DNA from: Enoplolaimus lenunculus
Taxonomy: Eukaryota > Nematoda > Enoplea > Enoplida > Thoracostomopsidae
Reading direction: 5' to 3'
Length of the DNA: 64,000 bases
NCBI GenBank assembly: GCA_030248215.1
Contig: JASANG010000443.1
Coordinates: forward strand, 186,001-250,000
The position numbers and the translations under genes were made by a program. Below, piece after piece: positions 53,332 through 63,841 of the stretch. Each line of letters opens with the position of its first letter. Position 1 is the stretch's first letter. The notes beneath the pieces were generated by a model that saw only the letters and a program-made list of their open reading frames with translations, was not told the DNA's origin and made no database searches.

Positions 53332-53355
53332 AATGGATTTAGATACAGGCTTTAC

Positions 53356-53569
53356 GGCCTACGTGTGGATTAGGGGCTGACCGTTTTTCTGCGGGACTGC
53401 CGTAAAGCTTCTAAGCTTTCGACTGATTTTTGCGTCGGCTTAGGTTTAAGTATAGGCTTATCCTTAGGCTTAGGTTTAGGTATAAAACTCTATTCTTATG
53501 TTTAGGTTTTAGGCGTACTCTGCAGAATATGCTTATACTACTATTGAAGCCCTGTTATATACATTGGCT
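53356..53569 (+). mobile_element. TTAGGC-core hAT-type MITE with perfect 8-bp target duplication
   Basis: GGCTTTAC at 53348-53355 and 53570-53577. Ends GGCCTACGTGTGGATTAGGG and CCCTGTTATATACATTGGCT. Confidence 0.85.
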
Positions 53570-53578
53570 GGCTTTACT

Positions 53579-53827
53579 CACTGTAAATTTTAGTGAATTA
53601 ATTTTAATTTAGAATGAGTAGAATCACTGAGTCTGAAATTAGGACTTTCAGAAATCAAAATTCTGGAAACATTGAGCACATTCTGAGTTAATTATTTTAT
53701 TTTTACGGAATTAAATATCAGCGCAGTGTGAATTAATGTTGACTGTTATTAACTCAGAAATAGCCAGAAATTATTACTAATACTCTCTCTGAGTTGATTA
53801 TTAATCAACTCATCTGAATTTACAGTG
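53579..53827 (-). mobile_element. CACTGTAAATT-family MITE, inverted
   Basis: CACTGTAAATTTTAGTGAAT and TGAATTTACAGTG; TA on the right. Confidence 0.8.
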
Positions 53828-54246
53828 TAACTAGTGACGTATGTGCTGTTTATGCTCATCTTGCCTCACAAATTTGGCTGCGGGTCTGCAAAGACTGTCA
53901 TTACAATTGATTAACCCGGATATGTGTTTCCTTTTGTGGTAAAAATCGCCGTCCATTTGCGTTTCCGTTATAGAAATAACGAAAATTCTGTTATATTTCA
54001 GTTCAAAATTAGTTATAAATCACGTATATAAGTATATATTAGGTAATTTTTCATTACAGATATGCTGGAATAGTTCGAAAAATTAAAATCACTAAATTTA
54101 TCCAAATTTTAGAAGTTTGCACCTATCTATACAGTAAAACTGGAACGTCATACATACGTATTTTGAAAAGGATTCCTACATACCTAATTTGTTTAGAATA
54201 GTTTCATAGCACATGTTAACAACTTTAAATGAAAACTTTGCATTAA
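53828..54246. other. no gene recognised
   Basis: Unassigned AT-rich sequence. Confidence 0.25.
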
Positions 54247-54509
54247 CCCCTTCTCACATTGAGTTGCCTATAGGCAACTCAGCGCAGTGTATATGCGTTA
54301 AATAATATATAATCGCACAGTGTTTAACAATTGCAACACGTATACATAGTACTAAATCACCACAAGACGTGAGAGCCCCCTCGGGCTCAAGCGTCAAGCC
54401 CCTATAGCTCAGTGGTGATGGTATACGCCTCCCACTCCAGTCACGGAGTTCGAATCCTGGCATAAAAGTAGGTCTCTGGGGAAATAGAAAATATTCATGT
54501 GAGAAAGGG
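54247..54509 (+). mobile_element. piggyBac-type MITE with tRNA-like core, full length
   Basis: TTAA at 54243-54246 and 54510-54513. CCCCTTCTCACATTGAGTTG to TTCATGTGAGAAAGGG. tRNA-like core CCTATAGCTCAGTGGTGATGG ... GGAGTTCGAATCC keeps a consensus A box. Confidence 0.85.
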
Positions 54510-55064
54510 TTAAGCATTGTTTTAGGTCAAATATTGCTCTGAAGACACAAAACTTTTTTGATTGTGTACTTAAAATAGCGCTGTATATGGGGTTCGCGAT
54601 ATACTGGGAAAGCCTCGAACACGTTTTGTCCGTGCTGATTCGACGTCAACATACAATGTTACGATCTAAATAGCGGGTATAACGACAAAATATGGATGTC
54701 ACATGATATTGGCTTACAAATCACTGATCTCAAGCGATCTCATGTACAACCTCCGTCCGTTCGTAAACCTAAAGCTTTGAATGAGATATTAGGTTCAGAA
54801 AATATTAACAAAACATAGTTAGATGATACGCTAAGGAGCGGCAATCCGATATCCGTTACTGTTCTGTATACCTGTATTTTTAATAGAATCGGTGTTCGTT
54901 TCTGTTTCCGTTTTATAAAAATGTCCGAAATTTCGTCTACCTTATTTTATTAACAGAAAAATAAATCATGTTTTAAACTTTCTTGCTTAAATATCAGTTT
55001 TCCGTTTCCGTTATATATTTTTGACCACGATGCGTTTCCGTTAATATCTTCATTATTCACTTAA
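54510..55064. other. dispersed repeats, no gene
   Basis: GCTGATTCGACGTCAACATAC (about 54637) is shared with 5580; CAGAAAAATAAATCATG..TTCCGTTTCCG (about 54955-55015) with 18718 and 63555. Confidence 0.4.
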
Positions 55065-55242
55065 AGCCCAATTCACACGTGCAAGTTTTTGCAGCAAAAA
55101 CATGCATAATCAACTTGAGCGTGCAACTTTTGTCACAAACCAACATTGAAGTTGTTGCAGCTCCAAATTGTTCAATAGAATTCATTCTGTTGAATTTAAT
55201 TCGCACAATGCAGTTGCAAGTCGCTTGAATTTCTCGCACCTG
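55065..55242 (+). mobile_element. GCAAGTTTTTGC-family MITE, short
   Basis: GCCCAATTCACACGTGCAAG at the left; right end worn (GCAGTTGCAAGTCGCTTG). Confidence 0.65.
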
Positions 55243-55377
55243 TATTTTGATTGGTCAACTGGAAGGCATGTTGTTCAATGCTTCTAAATTAATTCAGACT
55301 TTTTGAAAGATGTTCAAGAAGCTTTAATTCAAATATCAAAGTTGTTTAATATTTTGTAGTCTACTGTTTCCATTTAT

Positions 55378-55640
55378 TAATTTTTCATCTACTTATTTTT
55401 TTATTTATTCATTTATTTATTTTGATTTATTTTTACTTTATTAATTTATTTATTTATTTACTTATTCATTCATTGATTTATTGATACTTTTATTTTATTT
55501 TTCATTTATTGATTTTTCATTTATTTATTTATTCATTTATTTATTTTTTATTATTTCACTTATTTTTTATTTACTTATTCATTTATTCATTTATTTACTC
55601 ATTTATTCATCTATTTATTTTTCTACTTATTCACTTACCA
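55378..55640 (+). repeat. ATTT/ATTC tetranucleotide array
   Basis: About 260 bp of TTTATTTATTCATTTATT units, causing Ile/Tyr/Leu/Phe-rich spurious ORFs. Confidence 0.9.
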
Positions 55641-56065
55641 CGTCTTCAGCCGTTAACCCAGAAATACTGTCCAATCTGTAAACTTGGCTATATTTCAAAA
55701 TAACAGCTTCTATCGTCGCTTAGATTACCATAACTAACCTGCGCATTTCGTTTCTACCCACGATGCGTTATCATCCGTTTCCACGCAGTGTTAATATTTT
55801 TCTATCTTTTATCGAATACATTTACCTTATCTCTTTCTGTATTTTTTCCAAGCACAACCTTTACCTCGTTTGCCTAACTGGTAAACTATTTTAGCAAGGC
55901 AGCATTGTTCGACTGTTTAGGTTCTCAAACCAGCAGCTGTTACCCGGGTTACATCTTTGCTTCAGATTATTGTCACTGTGTAGCATTTGTCGGCTTTATG
56001 CAATAATTATATAGATTTGGTTTTGCGATTAACGCACAAACAGTACACCGGTCCCCAAATCATTT
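55641..56065. other. no gene recognised
   Basis: Unassigned; no credible exon. Confidence 0.25.
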
Positions 56066-56568
56066 GGCCAATATTACTTTTAGGGGCGTTATTCCTAAGC
56101 CTAAGCCTAAAAATCTAAGCGTTGCAAATATGTATTCACTTTAAATTCCAATGAGTTGATTTATCAACTCAGCCAGCGAGTTAGTTATTTCTGAGTTAAT
56201 AACAATAAGCATTAACTCACTCTGAGTTGAGTTGACTCTGGGTGAGTTGATTAATTAACTCAGAATGAACTGAATCAACTCAAAATCCTGAGTTCTGATA
56301 GTCCTAACTCAGACTGAGTGATTCAACTCATTCTGAGTTAAAATCAACTCACTGAAATTTATAGTGTTCCTAAACCTGAGCCTAAGCATAAGCCTAAGCG
56401 TAAGCCTAAGCATAAGCATAAGCCTAAGCCTAAACCTAAGCGTTGCAAATATGTATTCCTAAGACTAAGCCTAAGCCTAAGTCTAAGCAAAAAATGTAGT
56501 CTAGTATCGAAACCCACTCTTTTATAGACCCACCAGAAATCTGGACGCTCCTTGAAGCAACATGGACC
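56066..56568 (-). mobile_element. TTAGGC-core hAT-type MITE, variant B, with a nested MITE
   Basis: GGCCAATATTACTTTTAGGGG to TGGACGCTCCTTGAAGCAAC; flanks AATCATTT and AATTATTT (8 bp, one change). The GTTGCAAATATGTATTC segment is interrupted by the insertion at 56137 and appears again after it. Confidence 0.8.
56137..56366 (+). mobile_element. CACTGTAAATT-family MITE nested in a TTAGGC element
   Basis: CACTTTAAATTCCAATGAG and TGAAATTTATAGTG. Confidence 0.8.
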
Positions 56569-56930
56569 AATTATTTGATATCATAATAACTGAATAATAA
56601 CAGGAGTGTTGCGAAATCTGCGGACCCCAAAATTCGTATTTAGTACTGTCCAGCAAGACACTGTCTTATTGAATAATCGTTAATGGTTTGTCAACCAATA
56701 TTTTAGACCGTTCAGCTGGTTTTTGCAATTAATCTAAGCTTCATGACGCCACTGGATAGTACTTATCATCTGAGGTTAATAAATATCTAATGGTACAATG
56801 CTGCAGACCTAATCATTGTCGATTGGCCTTCAGAAATATCTGTAACCAAATTAGTTGAAATAATAATGTTTACAATCGTATAACTATAGAAAATCAATTA
56901 AGCATTTCGTTAATAACATTGGCCAATGTA
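56569..56930. other. no gene recognised
   Basis: Unassigned. Confidence 0.25.
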
Positions 56931-56985
56931 AAGATCAGGGGCGCAACGTTTTTCTGCGGAACTGTAATATTAAAGTCATCACTCA
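56931..56985 (+). mobile_element. orphan left end of the TTAGGC-core hAT MITE
   Basis: GGCCAATGTAAAGATCAGGGG, GCAACGTTTTTCTGCGGAACT, then unrelated sequence. Confidence 0.65.
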
Positions 56986-57150
56986 ATATTATAAACGTTT
57001 TATAACTCTGAGCACAAGAATTCATCATGGTAGACCAGTCGTAGAATCGGATTAAACTTAGAAAAAGTAATTAATTTTATTCGAGTTTGAAATTTAGTAA
57101 CTTAACATACCGGAACCGGCTATTAATTTTTAATACTGCAAATGTCTGCA

Positions 57151-57359
57151 CAGCAAAAATGGTGAGTCAAATTGCCTCTCTCCGAAATAGGCTCTACGGG
57201 ACTACACAAATTGAGTCAAAGTTCGACTCCGGCAGAGTCAAATTCGATTTACTGAGGTCGCATGTTTGACTCTGGCGGAGTCGAATTTGACTCAGTTTGT
57301 GTAGTCCCGTAGAGCCTATCTCGGAGAGAGTCAATTTGACTCACCATTTTTTGCAGTGT
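57151..57359 (+). mobile_element. GAGTCAAATT-family MITE
   Basis: CAGCAAAAATGGTGAGTC and CCATTTTTTGCAGTG; clean palindromic interior. Confidence 0.8.
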
Positions 57360-58327
57360 GTGAAGCACACTTGTTGAGTATTGTTTTTGGCAGCAAGCGT
57401 TGCAAGATTCAATATTAAGGAACTTCATAAATGCAGTAGGTACTAATGATAACAAAATTACCAATTTTCACACAAATAAAACTATCTTCATGAATTTTCA
57501 TCCCTATGCCTTTGTCTTGTTCTGGCATACACACAAAATATATTGTCTTGACGTTTCAAGACTTCTACTTTCTTAAATTTTCAAAACTTTATGAACGGTA
57601 TCAGAAATTTGTGTCTGAAATGGATAAAACATAAATGTATTATATTCAAGAAATTGTCAATTTGTAACACATAAATTTCTTCGTTTCAAGAAATAGTTAT
57701 CCTATATTCAAGAGTTAATTTTTTGATTTATATTTATGACAACAAGTTGCTTCGTTTAAAAGTGTATATAAATAATCAAATTTCAAGAAAGGTTCAGGTT
57801 GAGCTCTCAGACGTCCCACGATAAGTTACGTCTTGGACGTATCTTAGGTTATTAAAATGGAGTATTCGGTTGAACTTTAGCCCGAATTTTGGAGTCGCTT
57901 CTCTTAAAAATCTTTATCTTGTAGTTCAGACATATATATGTCTATTTCAGAAATATTTGTCTTCATTATTCATAGACCAATGTCTTAAATTTCAGAGTTT
58001 TAAGTCAAAAAGCTTTAGATACATGTGTCTGCAAACTTTAAGACATAAAAGCCTAGAATTGAAGACATAAGATTGGAATCTGTATTGAGACTAGTGTGGG
58101 ATGTAGGTGAGCATTTTTTATCCGACCCGCGATTTACCCGCTGGTTTATCCGCTCGCTGACTAACTTAGTTAATAGAAGTTTGGCAAAGGGTCCGCGGGT
58201 AAAGTCTCACTCTGATTCAGACATATTTCTTGAATATAAGACAATTTATATCGCGTGTAGAGACGGCTTGAAACAAAAAATACACTCAAAACGTCAATCA
58301 GAATGAAAAAGCATGCATAAATCAAAC
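57360..58327. other. no gene recognised; AAGACATAAA-type repeats
   Basis: Loosely repeated TTTCAAGA/ACATAAATTTCTTCG words (57540-57760), some of which recur at 63300-63400 beyond the SLC22 gene. A 77-codon ORF (58073) has no domain. Confidence 0.35.
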
Positions 58328-58600
58328 ATAAAGCTCAAATAAAAAAGAAAATTTTTTAAGTAAAACCAAAATCAAAAATTTAAGTAAAAAACCAAAATAA
58401 AATATTTCATTTTTACGTAAAAACCAAAACAAAAAGTTTAATTTTTAAGTAAGACCAAAATAAAAAAAGTTAATTTTTAAGTAAAACCAAAATAAAATAC
58501 TAAATTTTTAAGCAAAACACCCAAAATAAATGTAATTTTAAGTAGAACAGAGTATGAACTCTAATTTTTAAGTAAGACCAAAAAAAATTAATTTTTTAGA
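58328..58600 (+). repeat. AAGTAAAACCAAAATAAAA tandem repeat
   Basis: About seven units of 30-40 bp (TTTTTAAGTAAAACCAAAAT), ending 55 bp before the SLC22 ATG, so within its 5' UTR or proximal promoter. Confidence 0.8.
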
Positions 58601-58654
58601 ATTTCAAAATGTTTCTCTAAAAAGCTGAAATAACGTAACTTATTTGATTCAAGA

Positions 58655-59488
58655 ATGCCGCAGTACCAGCTGGATTTAGAGAGCGAAATCGGCGGATGGG
58701 GAAGATATCAGTTTGCATCATTCTTTTTCTCAGGGTTCACGACTGGAATGGCTGCGCTCCAGATTATGAACCTTGTATTTATTGGATACACACCCAGAAA
58801 TCGTTGCGAACTGCCGCTTATTGACAACGGACACACTAATTATACAACCGGAACCGGAAACAGCAGTGTAAAAGCTGACAAATTTGATGGTGTTTTGCAT
58901 TTTGCTACAAATCCACATCTACTGACCGCTTTTTATATCACCAACGATCAAAAATCGCACTGTCGATACTGTGATCCCACAGGCTACTTGGCGAAAACAG
59001 AACACATCGCACAACAAATGGAGCGTTCTGAATGGTCGAAAAACGCAACATATGGAATCACACATTCTGAGTGGTTAAAAATTGCCGTTAAACAGCGTGC
59101 TGATTGGGCGAATAATACATCTTTAAGCGCATATTCTGATTGGCTAAACACTCAGGAAATTCTGCGTTTTGATTGGTCAGAATTGCTGAACGTGACGAGT
59201 ACGTGTCAAATCAATGAATCCAAAGCGTGCACCGAGCGTATTTATTCAACCGAACGTTTCTCACGAACTTTGGTCACCGATATGAGTATGATTTGCGAAA
59301 ACGCGTGGAAAGAAAAGCTGGTGCAATCGTTGAATATGTTCGGTTGTTTCGTAGGGTCATGGCTTGTCGGCGTTGCCGGAGATCGGTGGGGTCGTAGAAC
59401 TGTAACCATATATGTTGGTACTTTTGCTGTTGTTGTATATCACAGCATTATATTTGTCACCGATTATGTTGTTTTGTGTATTTTGGAA
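58655..59488 (+). CDS. SLC22-type organic-ion transporter, exon 1
   Basis: ATG with A at -3 opens 278 codons ending TTGGAA|GTAAGT in phase 0. The start is at the usual SLC22 position (IGGWGRYQFASFFF then FIGYTPRNRCELP). Order: TM1 about 18-44; a large extracellular loop 46-220 with sequons N62, N69, N130, N153/N154, N179 and N187; the SLC22 signature TDMSMICENAW (208-218); TM2 about 222-241; the MFS motif GDRWGRR (242-248); TM3 to 268 and the start of TM4. The loop is far longer than the usual 100 residues and has Trp at 127, 140, 151, 163 and 174, each after Ser/Ala/Phe and an acidic residue. SLC22 proteins move organic cations, anions or carnitine across the plasma membrane; substrate cannot be told from sequence. 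Confidence 0.88.
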
Positions 59489-59727
59489 GTAAGTTTCAAC
59501 TCATACAAATGTTTTGTATCAAAGTTCGTCAGAAAAGAGTACAAGACTTTGTCCGCATTCGAAATCGTGCGAGGCATCATTTGTCAGGAGGTGACATGTC
59601 TTACAGCTTTCGAACCAGTGATTGATAAGCTTTAATGCAAGATGCATATATGTACAACCGACACCCAGAGTGCAGTTGAAAATCGCATAAAATAAGTTCT
59701 GAGACGTTATATCAAGAGTGCATAAAA

Positions 59728-59995
59728 AAGAGTGTGCAACTCTTGCGGTTCCGCATGGTATAAAATGTACCACCGGCCGTTGCGTTTTTGGACTGCCCTC
59801 CTTATTTATAGCGGGTCGCTGTCACATTCTGTAACCCTAAATTAAACAATAAGAGAAGCATTTTTGACGCCGGATGCATAAACCGTCATGGTTCGCACAG
59901 GTTATACCCCTCTTTAAATAAGGGGGTCGGCCAAAAATGCAATGCGTACCGGAAACATTCTTTCCTACACAGAATGGACCCAGTTGCATACTCTT
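59728..59995 (+). mobile_element. AAGAGTGTGCAACT-family MITE in the SLC22 intron
   Basis: AAGAGTGTGCAACTC and AGTTGCATACTCTT ends; internal sequence close to 17296-17574. Confidence 0.8.
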
Positions 59996-60597
59996 GTTAA
60001 GTATTCATCATTCACTCTTGTTTATACGAAACCAACTGTAATTGAAACTAGTCAGCCGGCTTTGCGCAATGTGCAAACGTTAGCGAATAAGCAGCAGTCT
60101 GTATGCGAATTTTCTTTTCACAAAACAATCACTTTTCTGTTCTAAGAAAATATTGTCAACAAAGTGATAATGGAAAGTTGCCCAAAATACGTATGCGAGG
60201 CATTCCAGCTTTAATGCATAGGTATAGATATGTGGTTTCATAAATGTTAAATAAAACTATGCGGTCAAACTTGTAATGCCATATTGTAAATTTTACAATT
60301 ATCTAAAGGTAAATTCATCGGCGCTTGTTCAAATGTTAGAAACAAAAGTATGCGAGTTCGGCATGTAGACGGTTTTCGTTATGGTAGGGTTTTGCTTAGC
60401 AATTCAAAATGTGACCTTTGCTAAAGATTTCGGTAGATTTCGCGTCAAAAAGTTTCTCGACTCTTCCGGTGGAGACACATCCCTAATTTCCTCTGTATCT
60501 GCAGGTGGTCTCATGTGGGAAATATAATGAGCAAAAATATTGCGGCGGTTAAAAATATGTAAAAAAATGGCACCCACACGGAACACGTCTGGCGGAC

Positions 60598-60836
60598 TTA
60601 GATATAGTAGCAGGCTTAATCTTAGGCTCAGGATTAGTCCTGGATTTAGGTTTAGGCTTACGCTTAAGCTTAACCTTAGGCTCAGGATTAGTCCTGGATT
60701 TAGGTTTAGGCTTAAGCTTAACCTTAGGCTCAGGATTAGTCTTGGACTTAGGTTTAGACTTAAGCTTATAGGCTCAGGATTAGTCTTGGACTTAGGTTTA
60801 GACTTAAGCTCAAACTTAGGTTTAGGTTTTCGAATC
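60598..60836 (+). repeat. TTAGGCTCAGGATTAG minisatellite
   Basis: About five units built from CTTAGGCTCAGGATTAGTC and CTGGATTTAGGTTTAGGC; an amplified variant of the TTAGGC core without the hAT MITE ends. ORFs of 113 and 169 codons here are repeat translations. Confidence 0.8.
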
Positions 60837-60931
60837 AGGTTCGTTTCCGTGGAGGAAATTTTATATGGGGGGGCAAGGTAAACAAGGGGGCCTAGGACAA
60901 CTCCTGTGTGCACCTAAATTCAATTTTCCAG

Positions 60932-62635
60932 GTAATGGTTGGATTCTGCTGTTTTGGTATCGTAATGCCTGCGTATTGTCTGTTCACTGAGTATGTAGGA
61001 ACGGACCATCGTACAACACCGTCAATCTGGTGGCAGTGTCATTTCACCACCGGCTACTTAATTGTCGGAGTCGCTGCGTATTTGATCCGCGACTGGCAGC
61101 AACTGCAAATCGCACTTTCCCTGCCGACTCTGGTGTTAACGCCGTGCCTTTATTTGATGCCTGAATCCGTCCTTTGGCTTGTTAGTCAAGGTCAATATCG
61201 TCGTGCTGCAAATGCGATCCGTTACATCAAACGCTGGAATGGCCTCGATCACGCCGTGTGTCGCATTGATTTTGAGTCATCGTCATCAAAAATTACGTCA
61301 TCGTCGTCGACGACATCGTCAAAAATGACGCCATCGACCGATGCGACGAACACAAACATAACATCGCCACCGGATGTGACGTCATCAAACATGACGTCAT
61401 CGTTACATGCAGCGAACTCGACCGTGCCGTCGTCAGCGAATTTGACTGCATTAAACGTGACGTCATCGTCAGAGACAATTAACTCAAATGCGATGCCACC
61501 ATGCAATGTGATGGCATCAAATATGACGTCATCGTCGGCAGCGATGACTTCATGTGATGTTGCAGCACACTTTTCGAAGACAAACGCTAATGATAACGAC
61601 ACAGATATAGCGATGACGTCAAATGACGTTGCAGCATACTTGTCGTCAAAGACTGACGCCGATGATGACGACAGTCCGGAGCCTGACATAAAAGAGCTGG
61701 AGCAGGATGTGTCGGCATCAGCGACGCCAGTACGCGATCTGTTCCGACATCCGGTGATGTGTAGAAATTCATGCATAATATTTTTTGCATATTTCGCGTG
61801 TTCAATAATGTATTTTGGAATATCGCTCAATGTTAGCTTTCTACCTGGAGACGTATTCCTGGTCTACGCACTGTCTGGATTGATTGAAATCCCAGCGTTT
61901 GTGGTCACCGCTCCTTTGGTTGCAAGCGTCGGCCGAAAACCAATTATAATCGCCCTGTATGGTGGCGGCAGCCTTTGTCTAACTATTTCTGCGTTACTAC
62001 CAACCAGTCTATCGTGGCTCATTATCGCTCTAACAGGCGTGGGAAAAATGTGCGCCGCCGGCGGATTCAGTGCTACCTACCAGTGGTCGGCGGAAATTTT
62101 TCCCACGGTCTCGAGAAATTCTGGTATAGGCATCGCGTGTGCTATGGGTCGTCTAGCATCTGCGATATCACCCCTGGTTGCACTACTAGGCACCTACTAC
62201 GAACCGTGGGTTCCGTTCCTTATTTACGGTCTAATTGGCGAAGCGAGTGCATTGACAATGTTCTTGTTACCTGAGACAAAAAATACTACGCTACCTCAAA
62301 CTGTGGCTGATAGTATCGCGTTATCACGCATAGCGACAAAGTATCACGCACCACCCCAGCAATCTATGAGTACTACACCGTTACAGAAAGCCGACACCGT
62401 ACCCGTAGAAATTTTGGACGAATCTTTTGAAGGAGTCCGTTTGCCTTTGACCCAGAGTGAAAATAACGATGACGTCATCGCTGAATCCAACTTAAGACAG
62501 TCACCGGATGAATCGAGTGTTAAATTTGAATTGAAGCTTGATTTGGACGAGGAATGTGAAAACTTAGAGCCCAATAACGAGCAGAATAGCGGTTCCGGTG
62601 ACAAATATAGTGGCGCTGTGCGGAACAGGGTCTAA
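60932..62635 (+). CDS. SLC22-type organic-ion transporter, exon 2
   Basis: 567 codons after the acceptor, total about 845 residues against about 550 for typical SLC22 proteins. Numbering continues from exon 1: VMVGFCCFGIVMPAY (TM4), EYVGTDHRT (298-305), YLIRDWQQLQIALSLP (328-343, TM5-6 region) and LMPESVLWLVSQGQ (353-366), all family hallmarks. The TM6-TM7 cytoplasmic loop has a roughly 150-residue Ser/Thr/Asn/Met-rich insert (about 393-545) with two tandem AMTS-DVAA-SKT-AD units. TM7-12 follow with GLIEIPAF (594-601), GRKP (612-615), SAEIFPT (664-670), SRNSGIGIACAMGR (672-685) and LPETKNTTLPQTV (724-736). A 110-residue acidic C-terminal tail ends VRNRV. Six TGACGTCA palindromes lie in this exon. 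Confidence 0.88.
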   Translation, partial: VMVGFCCFGIVMPAYCLFTEYVGTDHRTTPSIWWQCHFTTGYLIVGVAAYLIRDWQQLQIALSLPTLVLTPCLYLMPESVLWLVSQGQYRRAANAIRYIKRWNGLDHAVCRIDFESSSSKITSSSSTTSSKMTPSTDATNTNITSPPDVTSSNMTSSLHAANSTVPSSANLTALNVTSSSETINSNAMPPCNVMASNMTSSSAAMTSCDVAAHFSKTNANDNDTDIAMTSNDVAAYLSSKTDADDDDSPEPDIKELEQDVSASATPVRDLFRHPVMCRNSCIIFFAYFACSIMYFGISLNVSFLPGDVFLVYALSGLIEIPAFVVTAPLVASVGRKPIIIALYGGGSLCLTISALLPTSLSWLIIALTGVGKMCAAGGFSATYQWSAEIFPTVSRNSGIGIACAMGRLASAISPLVALLGTYYEPWVPFLIYGLIGEASALTMFLLPETKNTTLPQTVADSIALSRIATKYHAPPQQSMSTTPLQKADTVPVEILDESFEGVRLPLTQSENNDDVIAESNLRQSPDESSVKFELKLDLDEECENLEPNNEQNSGSGDKYSGAVRNRV

Positions 62636-62685
62636 CATTGTCGTTGAATAAGAGCATCGGTGTCTGAGTGGTGTATAGAATTGTG

Positions 62686-62838
62686 GGCCCATGTATAGAA
62701 CAGGGCATGAACAGTAGTATAAGTATAGTCCTAAGTCTAAGACTAAGCCTAAGCCTAAGTAAAAAATAGTTTAAAGCTTAAACTGGCTCTGTTATAGCCC
62801 CTTCGGAAAACGATCCGGTCTTGTTCTATAAATGGGCC
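62686..62838 (-). mobile_element. TTAGGC-core hAT-type MITE with perfect 8-bp target duplication
   Basis: GAATTGTG at 62678-62685 and 62839-62846. Ends GGCCCATGTATAGAACAGGG and CTTGTTCTATAAATGGGCC; inserted 50 bp after the SLC22 stop codon. Confidence 0.88.
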
Positions 62839-62880
62839 GAATTGTGTATAACAAAGAAAACAAATTGTTTTGTAAAGAAT

Positions 62881-63226
62881 GGCTGAGTTTCTGAAACCCT
62901 ACTTAAGTACAACTTAGTACTTGTGCTAAGTAATTACTCAATCATTTTGTCTTTTTAAACGCATACTTAAGATGAGTAAATACTTATGTCGCTAACTACA
63001 CTTGATACACTACAAATTAACCGTCCAGACATACTAACCTTGTTCTAATTAAAATTGTCGATTCATACTGCCTCGTCAATATAAAGCAAATTTATTACTT
63101 TCTTATAATAACAATAGCTGGCATTTGGCGTTTGTTTCTGCTGGAAAATTTAAGTATTTGCGACTAAAGTAATTCACTTATTTATATCTTAAGTAAATAC
63201 TTAAGTAAGATTTTAGAAACCCAGCC
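62881..63226 (+). mobile_element. GGCTGGGTTTCTAAAATC-family MITE
   Basis: GGCTGAGTTTCTGAAACCCT and the inverted TTTTAGAAACCCAGCC; AAT on both sides may be a 3-bp duplication. Interior rich in TTAAGTA. A diverged copy lies at 33851 and a piece at 45480. Confidence 0.65.
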
Positions 63227-63841
63227 AATTTGTCAAACTTATAATATTTGCGCCTGGTTTGACTCCCGGCAATGGGATGAATCAATATGTAAAACTTGAG
63301 ACATTTGCATCTTAAATATTAAGGCTTGAAATGATTTATAGTGAAGAAATAAATTTCATGAATTTATAAGACACAAATTTCTCTCTTTCAAAACGAATAC
63401 GTCTTATATATCAGATCTGATTTTTAATTTAATATATGTAACAGCTCGTTTTGTTTATATATATTATATCCAAAATCTAAAAAATTTCGATGCAACCGCC
63501 ATCTTCTTTTAAAACTTTATAAAGCCTGATATTCGCAACACATCAATTGTGTTTGCAGAAAAATAAAACATCTTTGAAACTTTCATACTTCAATATTCGT
63601 TTTCCGTTTCTGTTATTTTTTACTATCTGACTACACCCTGATATATATTTACAATTTTAAACCTGCCCTGGTCGCTTCACGTTAAATTCGGAAAACCTTA
63701 GTTAAGTTTCATCTTCTTTAGGCTTGCTTAAAACTGAGATTAGCTGTAGCATTTTAGATTTACTTTTAAACGTAGACTTTCGTTTATAACGGTTTAAGGC
63801 ATACGGGTTTGTGAAATAGACTCGAGCCTTTTAGAAAAAAG
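63227..63841. other. no gene recognised
   Basis: AT-rich; contains the GCAGAAAAATAAAACATC repeat at about 63555 and AAGACACAAATTTC words shared with 57600-57700. Confidence 0.35.

Larger units (their letters stand above)
59489..60931 (+). other. intron of the SLC22-type gene
   Basis: 1443 bp, GTAAGT at the start and CAATTTTCCAG at the end, joining phase 0 to phase 0. Holds an AAGAGTG MITE and a TTAGG-type minisatellite. The stretches 59996-60597 and 60841-60900 show nothing recognisable. Confidence 0.85.

Noticed and set aside
61249-61830. 193-codon minus-strand ORF rich in Asp and Val
   Set aside because: Antisense of the Ser/Thr repeat in the SLC22 exon.
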